A DNA stretch of 15,021 nt, taken from positions 1 through 15,021 of the forward strand of contig JBBDTK010000149.1 of NCBI GenBank assembly GCA_040904405.1, in the 5' to 3' direction. A program made the position numbers and the translations under genes. The DNA is from VRUE01 sp040904405 (GTDB lineage Bacteria > Actinomycetota > Thermoleophilia > Solirubrobacterales > 70-9). The notes under the pieces are model-generated. The model saw only the letters and a program-made list of their open reading frames with translations, ran no database searches and was not told the DNA's origin. Shown here one piece after another: positions 13,113 through 15,021 of this stretch. Position 1 is the stretch's first letter; each line of letters opens with the position of its first letter.

Positions 13113-14951
13113 ATGCGCCGCGCCATGGGCTTCCGCAAAGACCTCAGGAACATCGCGATCATCGCCCACGTCGACCACGGCAAGACGACGCTGGTCGACG
13201 CGATGCTGTGGCAGAGCGGCGCCTTCCGCAAGGGCCAGGACGTGGCCGAGCGGGTGATGGACTCGATGGATCTGGAGCGTGAGAAGGGGATCACGATCCT
13301 GGCCAAGAACACCGCCGTCGACTACGCCGGGGTCAAGCTCAACATCGTCGACACGCCCGGCCACGCAGACTTCGGCGGCGAGGTCGAGCGCGGCCTGACG
13401 ATGGTCGACGGCGTCCTGCTCCTGGTCGACGCCTCCGAGGGGCCGCTGCCGCAGACCCGCTTCGTCCTGCGCAAGGCGCTGGAGGCGAAGCTGCCGGTGA
13501 TCCTCGTCGTCAACAAGGTCGACCGCCCCGACGCCCGCATCGCCGAGGTCGTCGACGAGGTCTACGAGCTCTTCATCGAGCTCGACGCCGACTCCGAGCA
13601 GATCGACTTCCCGATCGTCTACGCCAACGCCAAAGCCGGCTGGGCGGCACTCGAGGAAGGCGCCGAGGGGACCGACCTGGCGCCCCTGATGGACCTGATG
13701 CTGAAGCGCATCCCGGCGCCCGAGCACGACCCGGAGCACCCCTTCCAGGCGCTCGTCACCAACCTCGATGCCGATCCCTACGTCGGCCGCCTGGCGCTCT
13801 GCCGGGTGCGCAACGGGACGGTCCGCAACGGCCAGCCGATCGCCTGGTGCAAGGCCGACGGCAGCGTCGCCCGGGCGCCGCTCTCCGAGCTCTACATAAC
13901 GGAGGGCCTGCAGCGCGTCGCCGCCACCGAGGCCGGTCCGGGGGAGATCATCGCCGTCGCCGGGCTGCCCGAGGTGACGATCGGCGAGACCCTCGCCGAC
14001 CCCGAGGACCCGCGCCCGCTGCCCGTGATCGCCGTCGACGAGCCCTCGCTCTCGATCGTGGTCGGGATCAATACCTCGCCGCTGGCCGGGACCGAGGGCA
14101 AGAAGCTGACCGCGCGCCAGGTCCGCGACCGGCTCGACGCCGAGCTGGTCGGCAACGTCTCGATCCGCGTCACCGACACCGAGCGGCCCGACGCCTGGGA
14201 GGTCCAGGGCCGGGGCGAGCTGCAGCTGGTCGTGCTGCTGGAGATGATGCGCCGCGAGGGCTTCGAGCTGACCGCCGGCCAGCCGCGGGTGATCGTCCGC
14301 GAGATCGACGGCAAGCCGCATGAGCCGGTCGAACGGCTGGCGATCGACGTGCCCGAGGGCCACGTCGGCGCGATCACCCAGCTGCTGGCCGGGCGCAAGG
14401 GCCGCCTCGACCAGATGGTCAACCACTCGACCGGCTGGGTGCGGATGGACTACCTGGTCCCGGCCCGCGGCCTGATCGGCCTGCGGACCGAGTTCCTCAC
14501 CGAGACTCGCGGCTCGGGGATCATGCACCACGTCTTCGACCGCTGGGAGCCCTGGGCCGGCGAGCTGCGCACCCGCCCGACCGGCTCGCTGGTCGCCGAC
14601 CGGCGAGGCTCCAGCGCCAGCCACGCGCTGATGAACCTGCAGGACCGCGGCACCCTCTTCGTCGGCCCCGGCGAGGAGGTCTACGAAGGGATGATCGTCG
14701 GCGAGAACGCCCGCTCGGACGACCTCGACGTCAACGCGATCAGGGAGAAGCACCAGACCAACGTGCGCGCCGCCAGCGCCGACATCCTGGTCCGCCTCGA
14801 GCCCCCCAGGCGGCTCTCTCTGGAAGCGGCGCTGGAGTTCCTGCGCGAGGACGAGTGCGTCGAAGTGACGCCCGAGTCGGTCCGCCTGCGCAAGCTCGAG
14901 CTGGACAAGACGAAGCGCCAGAAGGCCGCCCGCCAAGGCGCCCGCGCCTGA
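13113..14951 (+). CDS. typA: Ribosome-associated GTPase TypA/BipA
   Basis: Translational GTPase of the EF-G-like family that binds the ribosome and helps 50S assembly and stress adaptation. 612 residues, normal length. G1 is AHVDHGKT (18-25), the switch I block GITILAKNTAV (59-69), G3 DTPGHADFGGEVER (80-93), G4 NKVD (134-137), and the G5-like YANAKAG. Further on are the EF-G-like domains II, III and V (TDTERPDAWEVQGRGELQL; RGLIGLRTEF) and the family-specific C-terminal block TRGSGIMHHVFDRWEPW. I chose ATG 13113 (MRRAMGFRKDLRNIAIIAHV) over 13125 because GGGGACGA lies just before it; the frame stays open upstream to 12984, but that stretch overlaps the csp terminator. A short GCGTGC/GCACGC hairpin (13078-13092) lies in the leader. 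It is independent of csp. Confidence 0.96.
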   Translation: MRRAMGFRKDLRNIAIIAHVDHGKTTLVDAMLWQSGAFRKGQDVAERVMDSMDLEREKGITILAKNTAVDYAGVKLNIVDTPGHADFGGEVERGLTMVDGVLLLVDASEGPLPQTRFVLRKALEAKLPVILVVNKVDRPDARIAEVVDEVYELFIELDADSEQIDFPIVYANAKAGWAALEEGAEGTDLAPLMDLMLKRIPAPEHDPEHPFQALVTNLDADPYVGRLALCRVRNGTVRNGQPIAWCKADGSVARAPLSELYITEGLQRVAATEAGPGEIIAVAGLPEVTIGETLADPEDPRPLPVIAVDEPSLSIVVGINTSPLAGTEGKKLTARQVRDRLDAELVGNVSIRVTDTERPDAWEVQGRGELQLVVLLEMMRREGFELTAGQPRVIVREIDGKPHEPVERLAIDVPEGHVGAITQLLAGRKGRLDQMVNHSTGWVRMDYLVPARGLIGLRTEFLTETRGSGIMHHVFDRWEPWAGELRTRPTGSLVADRRGSSASHALMNLQDRGTLFVGPGEEVYEGMIVGENARSDDLDVNAIREKHQTNVRAASADILVRLEPPRRLSLEAALEFLREDECVEVTPESVRLRKLELDKTKRQKAARQGARA

Positions 14952-14959
14952 GGGGTTCT

Positions 14960-14987
14960 AAAGCTAAGTGCTTCCGGTCGTAAGTAC
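14960..14987 (+). terminator. Weak hairpin after typA
   Basis: GTGCTT and AAGTAC can form six pairs including one G-U around CCGGTCGT. There is no U-tract. It is the only candidate end signal between the typA stop and the window edge. Confidence 0.2.
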
Positions 14988-14998
14988 CGCCGCGGATT

Positions 14999-15016
14999 GG
15001 CGAGTGGCTGGGCGTG
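14999..15016 (+). repeat. Dispersed 18-nt repeat, copy 2 (continues past the window)
   Basis: An exact second copy of the 18-mer at 7445-7462, same orientation, preceded by GGATT and followed by ACTGG at the window end. The base after copy 1 is C, then CTG, so the copies remain similar where the hairpin of copy 1 begins. The window ends before a hairpin could be seen here. Confidence 0.8.
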
Positions 15017-15021
15017 ACTGG

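Noticed and set aside
12717..14936. A 739-codon minus-strand open frame opposite typA and csp
   Set aside because: It is antisense to clear TypA and cold-shock genes, has low-complexity composition and no recognisable domain.

Overview
The window looks like chromosomal DNA from a very GC-rich, deep-branching actinobacterium. The strong G/C bias at third codon positions, several genes with no Shine-Dalgarno but a -10-like TAnnnT close to the start codon, and a secreted protein ending in a 'DAVGNVDRTPA' module all recall Thermoleophilia/Solirubrobacterales. That lineage call is an inference from style, not from a marker gene.

Layout. Positions 1-1403 hold the 3' part of a type III glutamine synthetase (+). 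It converges on a minus-strand block, read right to left: DUF4234 membrane protein, rlmN, then a cytochrome P450 and a class I methyltransferase. Palindromic hairpins close both units. At 5598-6427 there is a small accessory scar: a VapBC toxin-antitoxin pair fused end to end with the last 40 codons of a flavin amine oxidase whose remainder is absent. Next comes a translationally coupled pair (minus): a ZIP metal transporter and a 79-residue four-cysteine protein. A 192-nt divergent intergenic region separates it from recD2 (+), which meets an ArsR-type regulator (minus) tail to tail on a shared CTAG. A large secreted subtilase (minus) follows, then a cold-shock protein (+) with the clearest intrinsic terminator of the window, and typA/bipA (+).

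Most genes are housekeeping or metabolic: nitrogen assimilation, 23S rRNA/tRNA methylation, DNA repair helicase, ribosome-associated GTPase and cold-shock RNA chaperone. P450 plus methyltransferase could be a small tailoring pair. No defence island, prophage, CRISPR array, rRNA or convincing tRNA was seen.

The least explained material is non-coding. (1) The ZIP/recD2 region contains a 64-nt hairpin made of three perfect helices (7, 7 and 6 bp) separated by symmetric 5x5 internal loops. It is immediately preceded by an 18-nt sequence that recurs exactly at the right edge of the window, after typA, with a possible diverged third copy before the DUF4234 gene. This is a candidate repeated structured RNA or mobile palindromic element. 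(2) Three intergenic hairpins (around 1412, 3884 and 12552) share end and loop sequences and look like one dispersed palindrome family.
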